A stretch of 64,000 bases of DNA from Rikenella microfusus (GTDB taxonomy: Bacteria > Bacteroidota > Bacteroidia > Bacteroidales > Tenuifilaceae), in the NCBI GenBank assembly GCA_020722565.1, contig DYKO01000002.1:1-64000 (forward strand), read 5' to 3'. A program made the position numbers and the translations under genes. Positions 52,835 through 63,373 of the stretch are shown here, piece by piece (position 1 is the stretch's first letter; each line of letters starts with the position of its first letter). The notes under the pieces were generated by a model. It saw only the letters and a program-made list of their open reading frames with translations, was not told the DNA's origin and ran no database searches.

Positions 52835-53716
52835 TTATCCGTAAACCTCTTTTTTCGCAGCTTTAAGCGTATTTTTAAGCAACGACACAATGGTAAGCGG
52901 ACCAACGCCGCCGGGAACAGGTGTAATGTAGCTGCACTTGGAGGCAACTTCATTGAATTTAACATCACCAAGCAGCTTCCAACCCAGTTTAGTTCCCGGG
53001 GCCTCAACGCGGGTGATTCCTACGTCAATTACCACGGCTCCTTCTTTTACCATCTCAGCGGTAACAAATTCGGCTTTACCTAGGGCTACAATTAAAATGT
53101 CGGCGGTTGTGGTAAATTCCTTTAGGTTGGGTGTTCGGCTGTGGCAGATGGTAACCGTGCAATCGCCGGGGTAACCCTTTTGTGAAAGCAGGTTGGCAAT
53201 GGGGCGTCCTACAATGTTGCTTCGCCCTAACACAACGCAGTGCTTGCCTGCGGTTGGAATGTTGTACCTACGGATCAGCTCTACAATACCATCGGGTGTG
53301 GCCGATACATAGGCCGGTAGGCCAATGTTCATTCTACCTACGTTTACGGGGTGAAAGCCATCAACATCCTTTTTGGGATCGATGGCCTCAATTACCTTTT
53401 GCTCGTCGATATGTTTCGGAAGGGGCATTTGAACTATAAACCCGTCAACATCGGGGTTGTTATTAAGTTTTTGAATCTTCTCAAGCAGCTGAACTTCTGT
53501 AATGGAATCCTCGAATCGCAGCACCTGCGATTTGAATCCTACCTGAGCACAGGCTTTCTCCTTGTGTCCAACGTAGGTTTCGCTGGCGCCATCGTGGCCC
53601 ACAAGAATGGCTACCAAATGGGGGGGGGTACCTCCATTCCGTTTTATGGTTTCAACTTCAGATGCTATCTCAACCTTAATTTGGTCGGCTATGCGTTTCC
53701 CATCGAGTAGTTCCAT
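52835..53716 (-). CDS. folD: Bifunctional methylene-THF dehydrogenase/cyclohydrolase
   Basis: FolD interconverts 5,10-methylene-THF and 10-formyl-THF. The 293-residue protein has the catalytic YVGHK (Tyr and Lys), PLPKHI with the DGFH segment, [14 protein letters not shown] and [11 protein letters not shown] motifs. A C9 tract on the coding strand (53620-53628) encodes part of GTPPHLV near residue 30 and is conserved in frame here. Gene order ffh-folD is a loose housekeeping run. Confidence 0.95.
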   Translation of the reverse strand: MELLDGKRIADQIKVEIASEVETIKRNGGTPPHLVAILVGHDGASETYVGHKEKACAQVGFKSQVLRFEDSITEVQLLEKIQKLNNNPDVDGFIVQMPLPKHIDEQKVIEAIDPKKDVDGFHPVNVGRMNIGLPAYVSATPDGIVELIRRYNIPTAGKHCVVLGRSNIVGRPIANLLSQKGYPGDCTVTICHSRTPNLKEFTTTADILIVALGKAEFVTAEMVKEGAVVIDVGITRVEAPGTKLGWKLLGDVKFNEVASKCSYITPVPGGVGPLTIVSLLKNTLKAAKKEVYG

Positions 53717-53774
53717 TTTAATATGTTTTAGAGTTTTTTGTTTAAAAGGATATTAAGAAAATATATGTAAATAC

Positions 53775-55109
53775 CTATCGTCGAGGCATTTGGTTCATCA
53801 TTCGTGCCAGATTTTTTGCACCACCACCCGAAACCATTTTCATTAGCTTGCGCATATCTTCGAACTGTTTAAGCAAACGATTTACCTCGGCAATTGATGT
53901 TCCGCTACCTTCAGCAATGCGTTTACGACGGCTTCCGTTCATTAGCGTAGGATTTTCACGCTCTTCTGGTGTCATCGATTTAATAATGGCTTCAATACTT
54001 TTAAAAGCATTATCATCGATATCGATATCTTTTAAGGCCTTTCCCATACCCGGAATCATACCTGCCAAATCTTTCAGATTACCCATCTTTTTGATTTGGC
54101 TAATTTGGTCAAGAAAGTCGTTGAAGTTGAACCTATCCTTAAGAATTTTTTTATGCAGTTCGCGTGCTTTTTCTGCATCGTACTGCTCCTGGGCTTTTTC
54201 AACCAGCGAAACAATATCGCCCATACCCAGGATTCTATCGGCCATACGGTCGGGGTGGAACACATCAAGGGCATCAAGCTTTTCGCCTGTGCTAACGAAC
54301 TTAATGGGCTTGTCAACCACAGCCCTAATCGAAAGGGCTGCTCCACCACGGGTATCGCCATCGAGTTTGGTAAGAACCACGCCATCGAAGTTGAGCCTAT
54401 CGTTGAACTCCTTTGCCGTATTTACAGCATCCTGACCGGTCATTGAGTCAACTACGAAAAGTATCTCGTGGGGCGAAACGGCTTTCTTGATGGCCTCCAC
54501 CTCTTTCATCATCTCCTCATCAATGGCTAAACGGCCGGCGGTATCAATAATTACAACATTTTGCCCGTTGTTTTTTGCTTGTTTAACCGCCTCCTTGGCA
54601 ATACCTATGGGATCGGCGCTACCGGGAATGGTAAATACGGGAACATTTACCTGTTGTCCTAAAACTTTTAGCTGGTCAATAGCAGCCGGCCGGTAAACGT
54701 CACCTGCAACGAGTAGGGGATTTTTACCCTTTTTACTCTTTAAATGACTGGCAAGTTTGGCAGAGAATGTGGTTTTACCAGAACCCTGTAAACCGGCTAT
54801 TAGAATAATTGTGGGATTACCGGTAAGATTGATATCAGTGGCTTTGCCACCCATTAAGGTGGCCAACTCGTCGTGAACTATCTTCACCATTAGCTGGCCG
54901 GGCTTAATGGCATTTAGTACATTCATGCCCAATGCCTTACGCTTAACCTCATCGGTAAATGTTTTAGCTACCTTGTAGTTTACGTCGGCCTCGATGAGCG
55001 ACTTACGTATCTCTTTAATTGTTTCGGCAACATTAATTTCGGTAATTTTGCCTTCTCCCTTCAGTATTTTAAAGGATCGCTCAAGTCTATCGGTTAAATT
55101 TTCGAACAT
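53775..55109 (-). CDS. ffh: Signal recognition particle protein Ffh
   Basis: Ffh is the SRP54-type GTPase that targets nascent membrane proteins. 444 residues: N domain, G domain with GLQGSGKTTF, DTAGR, TKLDGD and the GDIVSLVEKAQ end, and a Met-rich M domain with the RNA-binding GSRRKRIAEGSG. Length and domains are normal. Confidence 0.96.
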   Translation of the reverse strand: MFENLTDRLERSFKILKGEGKITEINVAETIKEIRKSLIEADVNYKVAKTFTDEVKRKALGMNVLNAIKPGQLMVKIVHDELATLMGGKATDINLTGNPTIILIAGLQGSGKTTFSAKLASHLKSKKGKNPLLVAGDVYRPAAIDQLKVLGQQVNVPVFTIPGSADPIGIAKEAVKQAKNNGQNVVIIDTAGRLAIDEEMMKEVEAIKKAVSPHEILFVVDSMTGQDAVNTAKEFNDRLNFDGVVLTKLDGDTRGGAALSIRAVVDKPIKFVSTGEKLDALDVFHPDRMADRILGMGDIVSLVEKAQEQYDAEKARELHKKILKDRFNFNDFLDQISQIKKMGNLKDLAGMIPGMGKALKDIDIDDNAFKSIEAIIKSMTPEERENPTLMNGSRRKRIAEGSGTSIAEVNRLLKQFEDMRKLMKMVSGGGAKNLARMMNQMPRR

Positions 55110-55139
55110 TGTGCTTCTCTGTTATTATTAAAATCATTG

Positions 55140-55147
55140 CAAACTTA
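55140..55147 (-). promoter_or_regulatory. -7 box of ffh
   Basis: TAAGTTTG on the minus strand fits TAnnTTTG, 30 bases before the ffh start; no clear -33 TTG. Confidence 0.4.
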
Positions 55148-55167
55148 ATAAAATATAGCTTTAAGTG

Positions 55168-55815
55168 CTAATCGAATGAAAAGGAAAGAATAGCTGCCGC
55201 ATCGAACGACCAGTTGGTTCTATTGCCATTGGCAAAGGGATCTGATGAAACGTAGTAAAAATTCTTGCTGGGAATGTAGCTTAACCCGATGTTTCCACCC
55301 AGGTTAAATCGCCATATCTGAAAGGTCAGCCTGAGCCTGGCATCCTCTGAAACGTAGTACTTGTTTTGTAGCTTATAGCTCTTTGCGGTTGCCGTACCCA
55401 GGTCTTCGGAAAAATAGCCAAAAGATGGCCCAATGTTGTATTCCATCCGATTGGGAATGAGTGATGTAAATATCCCGATGATTAAATCACTAAACAAATC
55501 AATAAAAATTTCTTCATTTTTATTGAGTTTCGATTTAGTTCGATAGGCATAGTAAAGGGGAATAGAGTACCCGTTCTTTGTCCCCTCGAATTCACTGTAA
55601 CGAGTAAAGCCCGAACGAATACCGTGTTTGAAATCGAAAATGTATGCACCGCTTACTGATTGGAAAACAGATAGATTCTCCTCGACACCCTGTTTGCCGA
55701 GCATGATTTTTACTCCAATTTCAGCGCCAATTTCCTTTGCAGGTTCAAGTTCCTGTGCCGCTATCTCTGTAAAAGTTAAAAAAACGATACCGAAAAAAAT
55801 GTATAAATGTTTCAT
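55168..55815 (-). CDS. Small outer-membrane beta-barrel-like protein, function unknown
   Basis: A 215-residue exported protein (MKHLYIFFGIVFLTFTEIAAQ signal peptide, cut after AAQ) with alternating strands and a final SFD, like small barrels of Bacteroidota. No known domain is recognised. It starts 18 bases after argS and may be cotranscribed. The start was set at ATG 55815 because the longer frame to 55830 adds a polar MPKKH stretch before the signal peptide. Confidence 0.55.
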   Translation of the reverse strand: MKHLYIFFGIVFLTFTEIAAQELEPAKEIGAEIGVKIMLGKQGVEENLSVFQSVSGAYIFDFKHGIRSGFTRYSEFEGTKNGYSIPLYYAYRTKSKLNKNEEIFIDLFSDLIIGIFTSLIPNRMEYNIGPSFGYFSEDLGTATAKSYKLQNKYYVSEDARLRLTFQIWRFNLGGNIGLSYIPSKNFYYVSSDPFANGNRTNWSFDAAAILSFSFD

Positions 55816-55833
55816 GTGTTTTTTAGGCATTTA

Positions 55834-57624
55834 TTACATTCTATCGGGTACATCAATTCCTAAAAGCCACATGGACCGTTTAATAATATCGGCAACAGTA
55901 GAAGAAAGCATTAACCTCAGCAGCCGAGCATCAGGATTAGTCTCTTTAAGTATGGTATAGTCGTGGTAATACTGGTTGTACTCCTTAGCGAGTTCGTATG
56001 CATAGTTTGCAATAAGCGATGGGTTATGAGTATCGGCAGATTCCTGTACTATATCGGGGAAGATACTGATTTGCTGGATTAATTCAAGTTCCTTGGCGTT
56101 GCTTATTGAATGGGCTGAAATTTTGCCCGATAGGGCAAAACCCATTTCCTCAGCCTTGGATAAAACTGATTTAATGCGAGCATGGGTGTATTGAATGAAT
56201 GGCCCAGTATTACCATTAAAGTCGATGGACTCCTTGGGATTGAAGGTCATGTTCTTCTTGGGGTCAACTTTGAGGATAAAGTACTTGAGCGCTGCAAGGC
56301 CTACCATACGAAAAACTTCAGATGCCTGATCATGGTCAACATCGTTCAGTTTGCCGAGTTCCTCGGACATTTGCCGAGCTGTTTCAATCATTTCATCAAT
56401 CAAATCGTCGGCATCAACTACAGTGCCTTCACGTGATTTCATCTTGCCTTCAGGTAGCTGAACCATACCATAGGAGAGGTGGTATAGGGCGTCGCTCCAA
56501 TGGTAGCCGAGTTTTTTCATGATGAGCTTAAGAACCTGAAAATGGTACTCCTGTTCGTTGCCTACTACATATATGTGCTCATCAAAGTTAAACTCGTTGT
56601 AGCGTTGAATGGCCGTGCCGATATCCTGGGTGATGTATACTGAGGTGCCGTCGGCGCGGAGCAGGAGCTTTTGGTCGAGACCGTCATGTGTAAGGTCTAC
56701 CCATATGGAACCATCATCTTTTTTAAAAAAGATGTCACGTTTCAATCCATCATGCACAATCGATTTTCCTAAAAGATAGGTATCCGACTCGTAGTAAATT
56801 TTATCAAAGGTAATTCCCAGATCGGCATAAGTTTTATCAAAACCTTCGTAAACCCATCCATTCATGGTTTTCCATAGGTTGATAACCTCGGGATCCTTGG
56901 CTTCCCAACGTCGAAGCATTTCCTGTGCCTCCTGAATAATGGGGGCTTTGGCTTTGGCCTCTTCTTCAGATAAGCCCTTTACTTTAAGTTCCTCAACTTG
57001 TGCCTTGTACTCCTTATCGAAACGAACGTAATAATCGCCTACAAGATGATCGCCTTTTTTCCTTGATGTTTGGGGCGTTTCGTTGTTTCCAAACTTTTGC
57101 CACGCCAGCATCGACTTACAAATGTGAATACCCCTATCGTTAACCAGGTTAACCTTAACAACCCGTTTCCCGGTCACTCCCAGTATTCGGGAAATCGACA
57201 TGCCCAGTAGGTTGTTACGGATATGCCCCAAATGCAAGGGTTTATTGGTATTGGGCGATGAGAACTCTATTACAATAGGTTTTTCTGATGCCGAAGAATT
57301 AAAACCGAACTCAGGGGTTGTTACAATTGTGTTAAGCGTACTTGCCCAGTAGCCCTTAGAAAGAGTAATGTTCAGAAAACCCTTTATGATGTTGAATTTA
57401 TCAATATCATTGCTAAAGGTTATTAATAGTTCGCCGATTTCCTTACAGGTTTCCTCAGGTGATTTTCTGGAAATTTTAAGCAGGGGAAAAGCGACCATGG
57501 TATAGTCGCCTTCGAATTCCTTACGGGTTTTTTGAATTTGAATAAGGTTATCGGGAATGGGCTGATTGTAAAGTTTTTCTACTGTTGTTTTTACTATACC
57601 ATGAATAAACTTTTCTGCAATCAT
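55834..57624 (-). CDS. argS: Arginyl-tRNA synthetase
   Basis: Class I synthetase of 596 residues: an N-terminal Add-1 domain (1-100), the HIGH-type HLGHIRNN, KMSK-like GKMKSREGTV, and an anticodon-binding DALR domain at the C-terminus (YHDYTILKETNPDARLLRL). ATG 57624 (MIAEKFIHGIV) is preferred over TTG 57639. It follows secA by 17 bases. Confidence 0.96.
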   Translation of the reverse strand: MIAEKFIHGIVKTTVEKLYNQPIPDNLIQIQKTRKEFEGDYTMVAFPLLKISRKSPEETCKEIGELLITFSNDIDKFNIIKGFLNITLSKGYWASTLNTIVTTPEFGFNSSASEKPIVIEFSSPNTNKPLHLGHIRNNLLGMSISRILGVTGKRVVKVNLVNDRGIHICKSMLAWQKFGNNETPQTSRKKGDHLVGDYYVRFDKEYKAQVEELKVKGLSEEEAKAKAPIIQEAQEMLRRWEAKDPEVINLWKTMNGWVYEGFDKTYADLGITFDKIYYESDTYLLGKSIVHDGLKRDIFFKKDDGSIWVDLTHDGLDQKLLLRADGTSVYITQDIGTAIQRYNEFNFDEHIYVVGNEQEYHFQVLKLIMKKLGYHWSDALYHLSYGMVQLPEGKMKSREGTVVDADDLIDEMIETARQMSEELGKLNDVDHDQASEVFRMVGLAALKYFILKVDPKKNMTFNPKESIDFNGNTGPFIQYTHARIKSVLSKAEEMGFALSGKISAHSISNAKELELIQQISIFPDIVQESADTHNPSLIANYAYELAKEYNQYYHDYTILKETNPDARLLRLMLSSTVADIIKRSMWLLGIDVPDRM

Positions 57625-57641
57625 CTTTATAAATATCAATA

Positions 57642-60600
57642 TTATAAATTTTTACCGTGACAATGTTTGTATTTTTTACCGCTACCACACGGACAGGGAT
57701 CGTTTCTGCCAATCCGTACCTCAACCTTAACCGGTTGGTGATTTTGTTCCTGTGGATTAGCTCCGGTTTGTAGTGTATCGTTACGGCTGGTTTGGTACTG
57801 GTTCATGTCGGTATGCTTGCGTTGACGCGCTTCCTGAACCTGACTGGGATCGCGCAGCGGTATGAAGGCCTTGACCAGAATTGAAACGATATCGCGGTTG
57901 AGCTTGTCTATCATGCTGCTGAATAGGTTAAAAGCTTCGAGTTTATAGATAAGCAAGGGATCTTTTTGTTCGTAAACAGCATTTTGAACGCTTTGTTTCA
58001 AATCGTCCATTTCGCGTAGATGCTCTTTCCAGTACTCATCAATGATGAAGAGGATAATGTTTTTAGTAAATGAGCGAATGAGTTCCTTCCCTTCGGTTTC
58101 GTAGGCCTTTTTCAGGTTGGTTACAATTTGGTAAACCTTTTGCCCATCGGAAATTGGGACAACTATGTTTTCATAAGCCGCTGATTGTTTTTCGTAAACC
58201 TCTTTAATTACGGGGTATGCCTGACGGGCAATTTCATGAGCTTTTCGATCGTACGATTCCAGAGCAGCTTTATATAAGCGTTCAGCTATTTCGGCGGGCT
58301 TAAGCTCATCATACTCCTTTTCGGATAAAAGCAGGTCAATGGAGAACTGCCTGATGATTTCCATTTTGAACTCGTTGTAATCGTATGCACCATGGTATTC
58401 GTTTACAATGGCTTCGCATACGTCCATAAACATGTTGGAAATATCCACATCGAGGCGTTCACCGTAAAGAGCGTTACGACGTCGCTTGTAAATAACCTCG
58501 CGTTGCGCGTTCATAACGTCGTCGTACTCCAGCAAGCGCTTACGAATACCAAAGTTATTCTCTTCAACTTTTTTCTGGGCCCGCTCAATTGATTTTGATA
58601 CCATGGAGTGCTGAATCACATCACCCTCTTTATGACCCATAGCATCCATAATGCGGGCAATCCGATCGGAACCAAAAAGGCGCATCAGGTCGTCCTCAAG
58701 CGATACATAGAATTGAGATGTTCCGGGGTCACCCTGACGGCCCGAACGGCCTCGCAGCTGACGGTCAACACGGCGCGACTCGTGACGCTCGGTGCCAATG
58801 ATAGCCAAACCTCCGGCATCTCTTGATTCGGAGGTTAACTTGATGTCGGTACCACGGCCTGCCATGTTGGTGGCAATGGTTACAGTTTTAGAAATACCTG
58901 CATGGGCAACGATTTCGGCCTCGCGCTGATGCTGCTTAGCATTTAGCACGTTGTGCTGTATGCCTTTAAGTTTAAGCATTCGGCTTAGCAGTTCTGAAAC
59001 TTCTACCGATGTGGTACCCACCAAAACGGGACGGTTAACTTCGCGGAGGCGAACTATTTCTTCGATTACGGCATTGTACTTCTCACGCTTGGTTTTGTAA
59101 ACCAGATCGTCCATATCCTTGCGGATAACAGGCTTATTTGTGGGAATAACCACAACATCAAGTTTATAGATGCTCCAGAACTCACCGGCCTCGGTTTCAG
59201 CGGTACCGGTCATACCGGCCAATTTATGGTACATTCTGAAGTAGTTCTGAAGCGTAATGGTGGCAAAGGTTTGGGTTGCAGCCTCAACTTTTACTCGTTC
59301 CTTTGCCTCAATGGCCTGGTGCAAGCCATCGGAATACCTACGACCCTCAAGAATACGGCCGGTTTGCTCATCAACAATTTTTACCTTATTATCCATCACC
59401 ACGTATTCAACATCCTTTTCGAACATGGTGTAGGCCTTGAGCAATTGGTGAACCGTGTGTACACGTTCCGATTTAACTGCGTACTCACGCAGAAGCTCAT
59501 CCTTCTTGGCCATTTTTTCACCCTGAGTGATGGGCAATTTTTCAATCTCAGCAATTTCAGTTCCTATATCTGGAAGCACGAAAAACTTGGTGTCTTCAGC
59601 TGAACTGGTAATTAAATCAATACCCTTATCGGTAAGTTCAACTGAGTTTTGTTTCTCATCGATAACAAAGTACAGATCATCAGTGATTTGGTACATGTTT
59701 CGGTTGTTATCCTGCATGTAAAAGTTTTCAGTTTTAAGCAGGAGTGCCTTCATTCCCTGTTCGCTCAAGAACTTGATAAGGGGTTTATACTTAGGCCAAC
59801 CCTTATGGGCTCTTAGCAGCAGCTTACCTCCTTCCTCAGTTTTACCTTCTGATATGAGTTTTCGAGCATCGGTAAGAAGCTGGGTAATGAGGCTTCTTTG
59901 AGCGTTAACCAGTTTTTCAACTTTAGGCTTATACTCTTCAAACATTTGGTCATCGCCTTTGGGAACCGGACCGGAAATAATTAGGGGGGTTCGGGCATCG
60001 TCGATTAGGACTGAGTCCACCTCATCAACAATGGCGAAGTGGTGCTTGCGCTGAACAAGGTCCTCGGGTGCGATGGCCATGTTATCGCGTAGGTAGTCGA
60101 AACCAAATTCATTGTTGGTACCAAAGGTGATATCGCAGTTGTATGCCCTACGACGTGCCTCGGAATTGGGTTGATGTTTATCGATACAGTCAACGGAAAG
60201 ACCATGGAATTCGTAAATTGGGCCCATCCACTCGGAGTCGCGGCGGGCAAGGTAATCATTTACTGTAACTACGTGTACTCCTTTACCCGCCAGTGCATTT
60301 AGGAATACGGGCAGGGTTGCAACCAGTGTTTTACCCTCGCCGGTTGCCATTTCGGCAATCTTTCCTTGATGCAACACCACGCCACCAATGAGTTGGACAT
60401 CGTAGTGCACCATATCCCAAACAATTTCATTGCCTCCGGCCATCCAGCGGTTTTTGTAAATAGCTTTATTACCTTGAATGGTAACAAAATCTTTTTGGAT
60501 GGCCAAATCGCGATCGAATTGGGTTGCAGTTACCTCAATGGTTTCTTTTTCCTTAAACCTTCGGGCGGTTTCCTTAACAATGGCAAAGGAATCGGGGAGA

Positions 60601-60923
60601 ATCTGGTTGAGTATCTCCTCAATTTTATCGTCAATTTGTTTGGTAAGCCTATCTACTTCCTTGTATATCTTTTCCTTTTCATCGTAGGAAATCTCATCCG
60701 ATTCCATCTGTACCTTCAGTTGCTCAACCTTAGCTTCATCTTCGGCAATATAATTTCTAACCTTTTCACGAAGTTTGGCAGATTCCTGCCGAAGTTCATC
60801 GTTGGTGAATGTGGTGTATTTTGGGTAAACCTCACGAATTTTATTGACAATAGGCATTAGTTCACGAAGGTCGCGGTCCGATTTAGTTCCAAAAAATTTG
60901 GTAAGAATGTTGTTCAATCCCAT
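57642..60923 (-). CDS. secA: Preprotein translocase ATPase SecA
   Basis: SecA drives export through SecYEG. The 1093-residue protein has Walker [32 protein letters not shown], the preprotein-binding and scaffold regions with the GRGTDIKL and [16 protein letters not shown] motifs, and a C-terminal SEC-C zinc motif [13 protein letters not shown]. It is longer than E. coli SecA (901), as is usual for Bacteroidota, because of central insertions and an extended tail. Confidence 0.97.
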   Translation of the reverse strand: MGLNNILTKFFGTKSDRDLRELMPIVNKIREVYPKYTTFTNDELRQESAKLREKVRNYIAEDEAKVEQLKVQMESDEISYDEKEKIYKEVDRLTKQIDDKIEEILNQILPDSFAIVKETARRFKEKETIEVTATQFDRDLAIQKDFVTIQGNKAIYKNRWMAGGNEIVWDMVHYDVQLIGGVVLHQGKIAEMATGEGKTLVATLPVFLNALAGKGVHVVTVNDYLARRDSEWMGPIYEFHGLSVDCIDKHQPNSEARRRAYNCDITFGTNNEFGFDYLRDNMAIAPEDLVQRKHHFAIVDEVDSVLIDDARTPLIISGPVPKGDDQMFEEYKPKVEKLVNAQRSLITQLLTDARKLISEGKTEEGGKLLLRAHKGWPKYKPLIKFLSEQGMKALLLKTENFYMQDNNRNMYQITDDLYFVIDEKQNSVELTDKGIDLITSSAEDTKFFVLPDIGTEIAEIEKLPITQGEKMAKKDELLREYAVKSERVHTVHQLLKAYTMFEKDVEYVVMDNKVKIVDEQTGRILEGRRYSDGLHQAIEAKERVKVEAATQTFATITLQNYFRMYHKLAGMTGTAETEAGEFWSIYKLDVVVIPTNKPVIRKDMDDLVYKTKREKYNAVIEEIVRLREVNRPVLVGTTSVEVSELLSRMLKLKGIQHNVLNAKQHQREAEIVAHAGISKTVTIATNMAGRGTDIKLTSESRDAGGLAIIGTERHESRRVDRQLRGRSGRQGDPGTSQFYVSLEDDLMRLFGSDRIARIMDAMGHKEGDVIQHSMVSKSIERAQKKVEENNFGIRKRLLEYDDVMNAQREVIYKRRRNALYGERLDVDISNMFMDVCEAIVNEYHGAYDYNEFKMEIIRQFSIDLLLSEKEYDELKPAEIAERLYKAALESYDRKAHEIARQAYPVIKEVYEKQSAAYENIVVPISDGQKVYQIVTNLKKAYETEGKELIRSFTKNIILFIIDEYWKEHLREMDDLKQSVQNAVYEQKDPLLIYKLEAFNLFSSMIDKLNRDIVSILVKAFIPLRDPSQVQEARQRKHTDMNQYQTSRNDTLQTGANPQEQNHQPVKVEVRIGRNDPCPCGSGKKYKHCHGKNL

Positions 60924-60951
60924 TTCGATTTATTTTTCAGTTTAAAGTCAA

Positions 60952-60959
60952 CAAATTTA
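60952..60959 (-). promoter_or_regulatory. -7 box of secA
   Basis: TAAATTTG on the minus strand, 28 bases before secA; a TTG lies 22 bases upstream of the box. Confidence 0.5.
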
Positions 60960-61010
60960 AAGGTTTTTTTGCAAAATAGAACAAGTTCAGGAAGGCTAAT
61001 GTTAAAAATA

Positions 61011-61038
61011 GCAAAAGAGGCCTAAAAGCCCCTTTTGC
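61011..61038 (-). terminator. Terminator after the ferritin gene
   Basis: GCAAAAG-GGC / GCC-CTTTTGC hairpin (one mismatch) followed on the minus strand by TATTTTTAAC. Confidence 0.8.
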
Positions 61039-61059
61039 AGTAGGATTTAAGTAAATGTT

Positions 61060-61572
61060 TTACTTTTTGGCTTGGGTATTGTTAACGAAAGTGCGTTGCT
61101 TTAGCTCTTTGTCGAGCATGAAAAGCCCGTTACCGTTGCCGTTGATGAGTTTTAAAGTATCAAGTATTTCTTGCACGTTAGCTTCTTCCTCTACCTGCTC
61201 ATCAACAAACCATTGAAGCATTCCCTTTGTGGCATGGTCCTTTTCCTCAATGGCAATATCCATGAGGTTATTTATGAGCCGGGTTACCTCTTTTTCGTGT
61301 TTTAAGGTTTCCTCAAAGGCGTGCAGGGGCGAATCCCATTTGGTTTGGACTTCCTTAATTGGTTTAAGTTCGGGCTTGGAGCCGCGCTCAATCAGGTAGT
61401 CGAAAAACTTCATGGCGTGAGCTAACTCCTCCTGCCACTGCACCTTAAACCAGTTGGCAATGCCACTGAAACCCTCGCTGGCAAAGTGGCCCGACATGGA
61501 TAAATAGAGATAGGCCGACCAAATTTCGGCATTTATCTGTTCATTGATGGCTTGTTCTAATCGCTTATTCAT
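61060..61572 (-). CDS. ftnA: Ferritin
   Basis: A 170-residue four-helix iron-storage protein. Ferroxidase residues appear as E17 (NAEIWSAYLY), the QEELAHAMKF pair (E and H) and E94 in LKHEKEVTRL, with the WFVDEQVEEE segment in helix D. It stores iron taken up by, among others, FeoAB. Single gene between a consensus promoter and a terminator. Confidence 0.95.
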   Translation of the reverse strand: MNKRLEQAINEQINAEIWSAYLYLSMSGHFASEGFSGIANWFKVQWQEELAHAMKFFDYLIERGSKPELKPIKEVQTKWDSPLHAFEETLKHEKEVTRLINNLMDIAIEEKDHATKGMLQWFVDEQVEEEANVQEILDTLKLINGNGNGLFMLDKELKQRTFVNNTQAKK

Positions 61573-61598
61573 AAATATTGTTTTTTAATGGTTTAACA

Positions 61599-61629
61599 TC
61601 AAAATTAGTGATTTGTTATCAGAGTAACA
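61599..61629 (-). promoter_or_regulatory. Promoter of the ferritin gene
   Basis: On the minus strand TTG (61629-61627), exactly 20 bases, TAATTTTG (61606-61599), a full match to the consensus. The -33 element abuts the dnaX stop codon. Confidence 0.7.
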
Positions 61630-61630
61630 A

Positions 61631-63346
61631 CTAATCGAAATCAAGGTTCAATTGTTGTATGAAACGATTTAGCGCCGGATTATGTTCAGCCATAAATTTC
61701 AACTTGTCGTCGGGGGTAAAAAGCCGTGGTTTTTTATGGATAGGTTCCTCATTAGATACCTCCTCAATGATATCAATTGAACTAGCTTTAAGTGAATTTT
61801 TAAGGTATAGCTGCACATCTTTTTTAATCTCCTTAAAAATTTCGATTTGGACCTGTGCCTCAAATTTTACCAAAATTTTACCGTTATCGGAAAGGGTGGG
61901 GGGGTAGTTGCTCATCAAGCTGAAATGGGCAGGCTTTTCTTTTTCAATTTGAAGTGCAAACGCATTCCATGCCGCACTCAAATCGGAAGCATTAAAAGCA
62001 TTGTTAAAAATTTTTGGATTATCATCATTATCCTTAGAATCCAAAGCATTGGTTTCTTCTAATTTGGGTTGTGGTTGAGATGGCGTTTTAGAATTCAGGA
62101 CATTTTTAAGTGATGTGGTTTTAATGGGAGGTGCAGCCGTTTTTTCCGTTTTAGAATAGGCGTTAGGTTTATTAGCTACAATATTTGGTTTTCCCTGGGC
62201 GGGTTGTTCAGAGGAACCACTATCCTCTACTTCGAACTCGTCAGATTTTTTTTTTCGATTAAGCCCTGATAGCTTAATTAGCATTAGTTCAACATGAAGC
62301 CTTTGATTCGGGCTTTGCCTGAAGGCAACATCAAACTGATTAGTAACCTGAAGTGTATCAATTAGAAATGCCGGGCTACATGTTGCTGCCATTTGCTTAT
62401 ATTTTTCAGCAATTGAGGAACCTACCTCGAGTAGCGGTATGGTTTTGGGGTCGTGGCATACCAAAACGTTACGCAGGTGCTGGCTTAAACCTGTTATAAA
62501 CTGCTGTGCATCGAACCCTTTTGATAGTAGTTCATCAAATATTTGTAGGGAATCGGCGTAATCGCCTTTAATAAAATTTTCGGTTAACCTGAAATAGTAT
62601 TGGTAATCGAGAACGTTAAGGTTTTCAATTACCTTTTGGTAGGTGATATGATTGTTGCTGAAGCTGACAACCTGATCGAAAATTGAAAGCGCATCGCGCA
62701 TGGCACCATCGGCCTTTTGGGCGATGATATTTAGGGCTTCAACCTCGTATTCTACCTTTTCGGTTTGAGCAATGTATTCAAGGTACTTTACGGTATCCTC
62801 AACCCGAATTCGATTAAAATCGAAAATCTGGCAGCGCGAAAGTATGGTGGGGAGAATTTTGTGCTTTTCGGTGGTGGCCATGATGAAAATGGCATGGGCA
62901 GGAGGTTCCTCAAGAGTTTTCAGAAAGGCATTGAATGCGCTCTGTGAAAGCATGTGAACCTCATCAATAATGTAAACGCTGTATTTTCCTACCTGTGGTG
63001 GTATGCGTACCTGCTCAATCAGTTTGCGGATACCCTCAACTGAATTGTTCGATGCTGCATCGAGTTCATGAATATTGAACGAACGATTAGTATTAAATGA
63101 CTTGCAACTTTCGCACTCGTTACAGGCCTCAAGTTCCGGTGTTAAATTTCGACAATTGATAGTTTTGGCAAAAATACGGGCACAGGTGGTTTTTCCTACT
63201 CCACGCGGCCCACAAAATAGGTAGGCTTGAGCTAATTGCTTACGCTGAATGGCATTTTTGAGAGTTGTAGTAATAGATGATTGTCCTACCACGCTACGAA
63301 ACGTCGAAGGTCTGTATTTACGGGCCGAAACAATAAAATTTTCCAT
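61631..63346 (-). CDS. dnaX: DNA polymerase III subunit gamma/tau
   Basis: DnaX is the clamp-loader AAA+ subunit. 571 residues: P-loop GPRGVGKTTCAR (45-56), the zinc module CRNL ... CNECESC (65-81), DEVH (129-132), SRC arginine finger (170-172), clamp-loader domain III to about residue 362, and a tau-specific tail rich in Gln, Pro and Lys, ending in a folded C-terminus. Codons 364-367 (R-K-K-K) are written with ten A residues, a possible slippage site just after domain III. Confidence 0.96.
   Translation of the reverse strand: MENFIVSARKYRPSTFRSVVGQSSITTTLKNAIQRKQLAQAYLFCGPRGVGKTTCARIFAKTINCRNLTPELEACNECESCKSFNTNRSFNIHELDAASNNSVEGIRKLIEQVRIPPQVGKYSVYIIDEVHMLSQSAFNAFLKTLEEPPAHAIFIMATTEKHKILPTILSRCQIFDFNRIRVEDTVKYLEYIAQTEKVEYEVEALNIIAQKADGAMRDALSIFDQVVSFSNNHITYQKVIENLNVLDYQYYFRLTENFIKGDYADSLQIFDELLSKGFDAQQFITGLSQHLRNVLVCHDPKTIPLLEVGSSIAEKYKQMAATCSPAFLIDTLQVTNQFDVAFRQSPNQRLHVELMLIKLSGLNRKKKSDEFEVEDSGSSEQPAQGKPNIVANKPNAYSKTEKTAAPPIKTTSLKNVLNSKTPSQPQPKLEETNALDSKDNDDNPKIFNNAFNASDLSAAWNAFALQIEKEKPAHFSLMSNYPPTLSDNGKILVKFEAQVQIEIFKEIKKDVQLYLKNSLKASSIDIIEEVSNEEPIHKKPRLFTPDDKLKFMAEHNPALNRFIQQLNLDFD
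62246..62255 (-). other. A10 tract, candidate dnaX gamma/tau slippage site
   Basis: Coding strand CG-A10-TCTGA. With one extra A the frame reads R-K-K-K-I and stops at TGA; with one A lost it reads R-K-K-N-L-T-S-S-K and stops at TAG. Either slip would yield a gamma-like protein of about 368-373 residues, ending right after domain III. Confidence 0.55.
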
Positions 63347-63365
63347 TGTGCCAAATTTGCCATTA

Positions 63366-63373
63366 CAAAATTA
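63366..63373 (-). promoter_or_regulatory. -7 box of dnaX
   Basis: TAATTTTG on the minus strand fits TAnnTTTG, 19 bases before the dnaX start; no TTG at the proper -33 distance. Confidence 0.4.

Noticed and set aside
53848-54435. Forward open frame of 195 codons inside ffh
   Set aside because: Antisense shadow of the ffh gene, Ser/Arg-rich composition typical of such frames.
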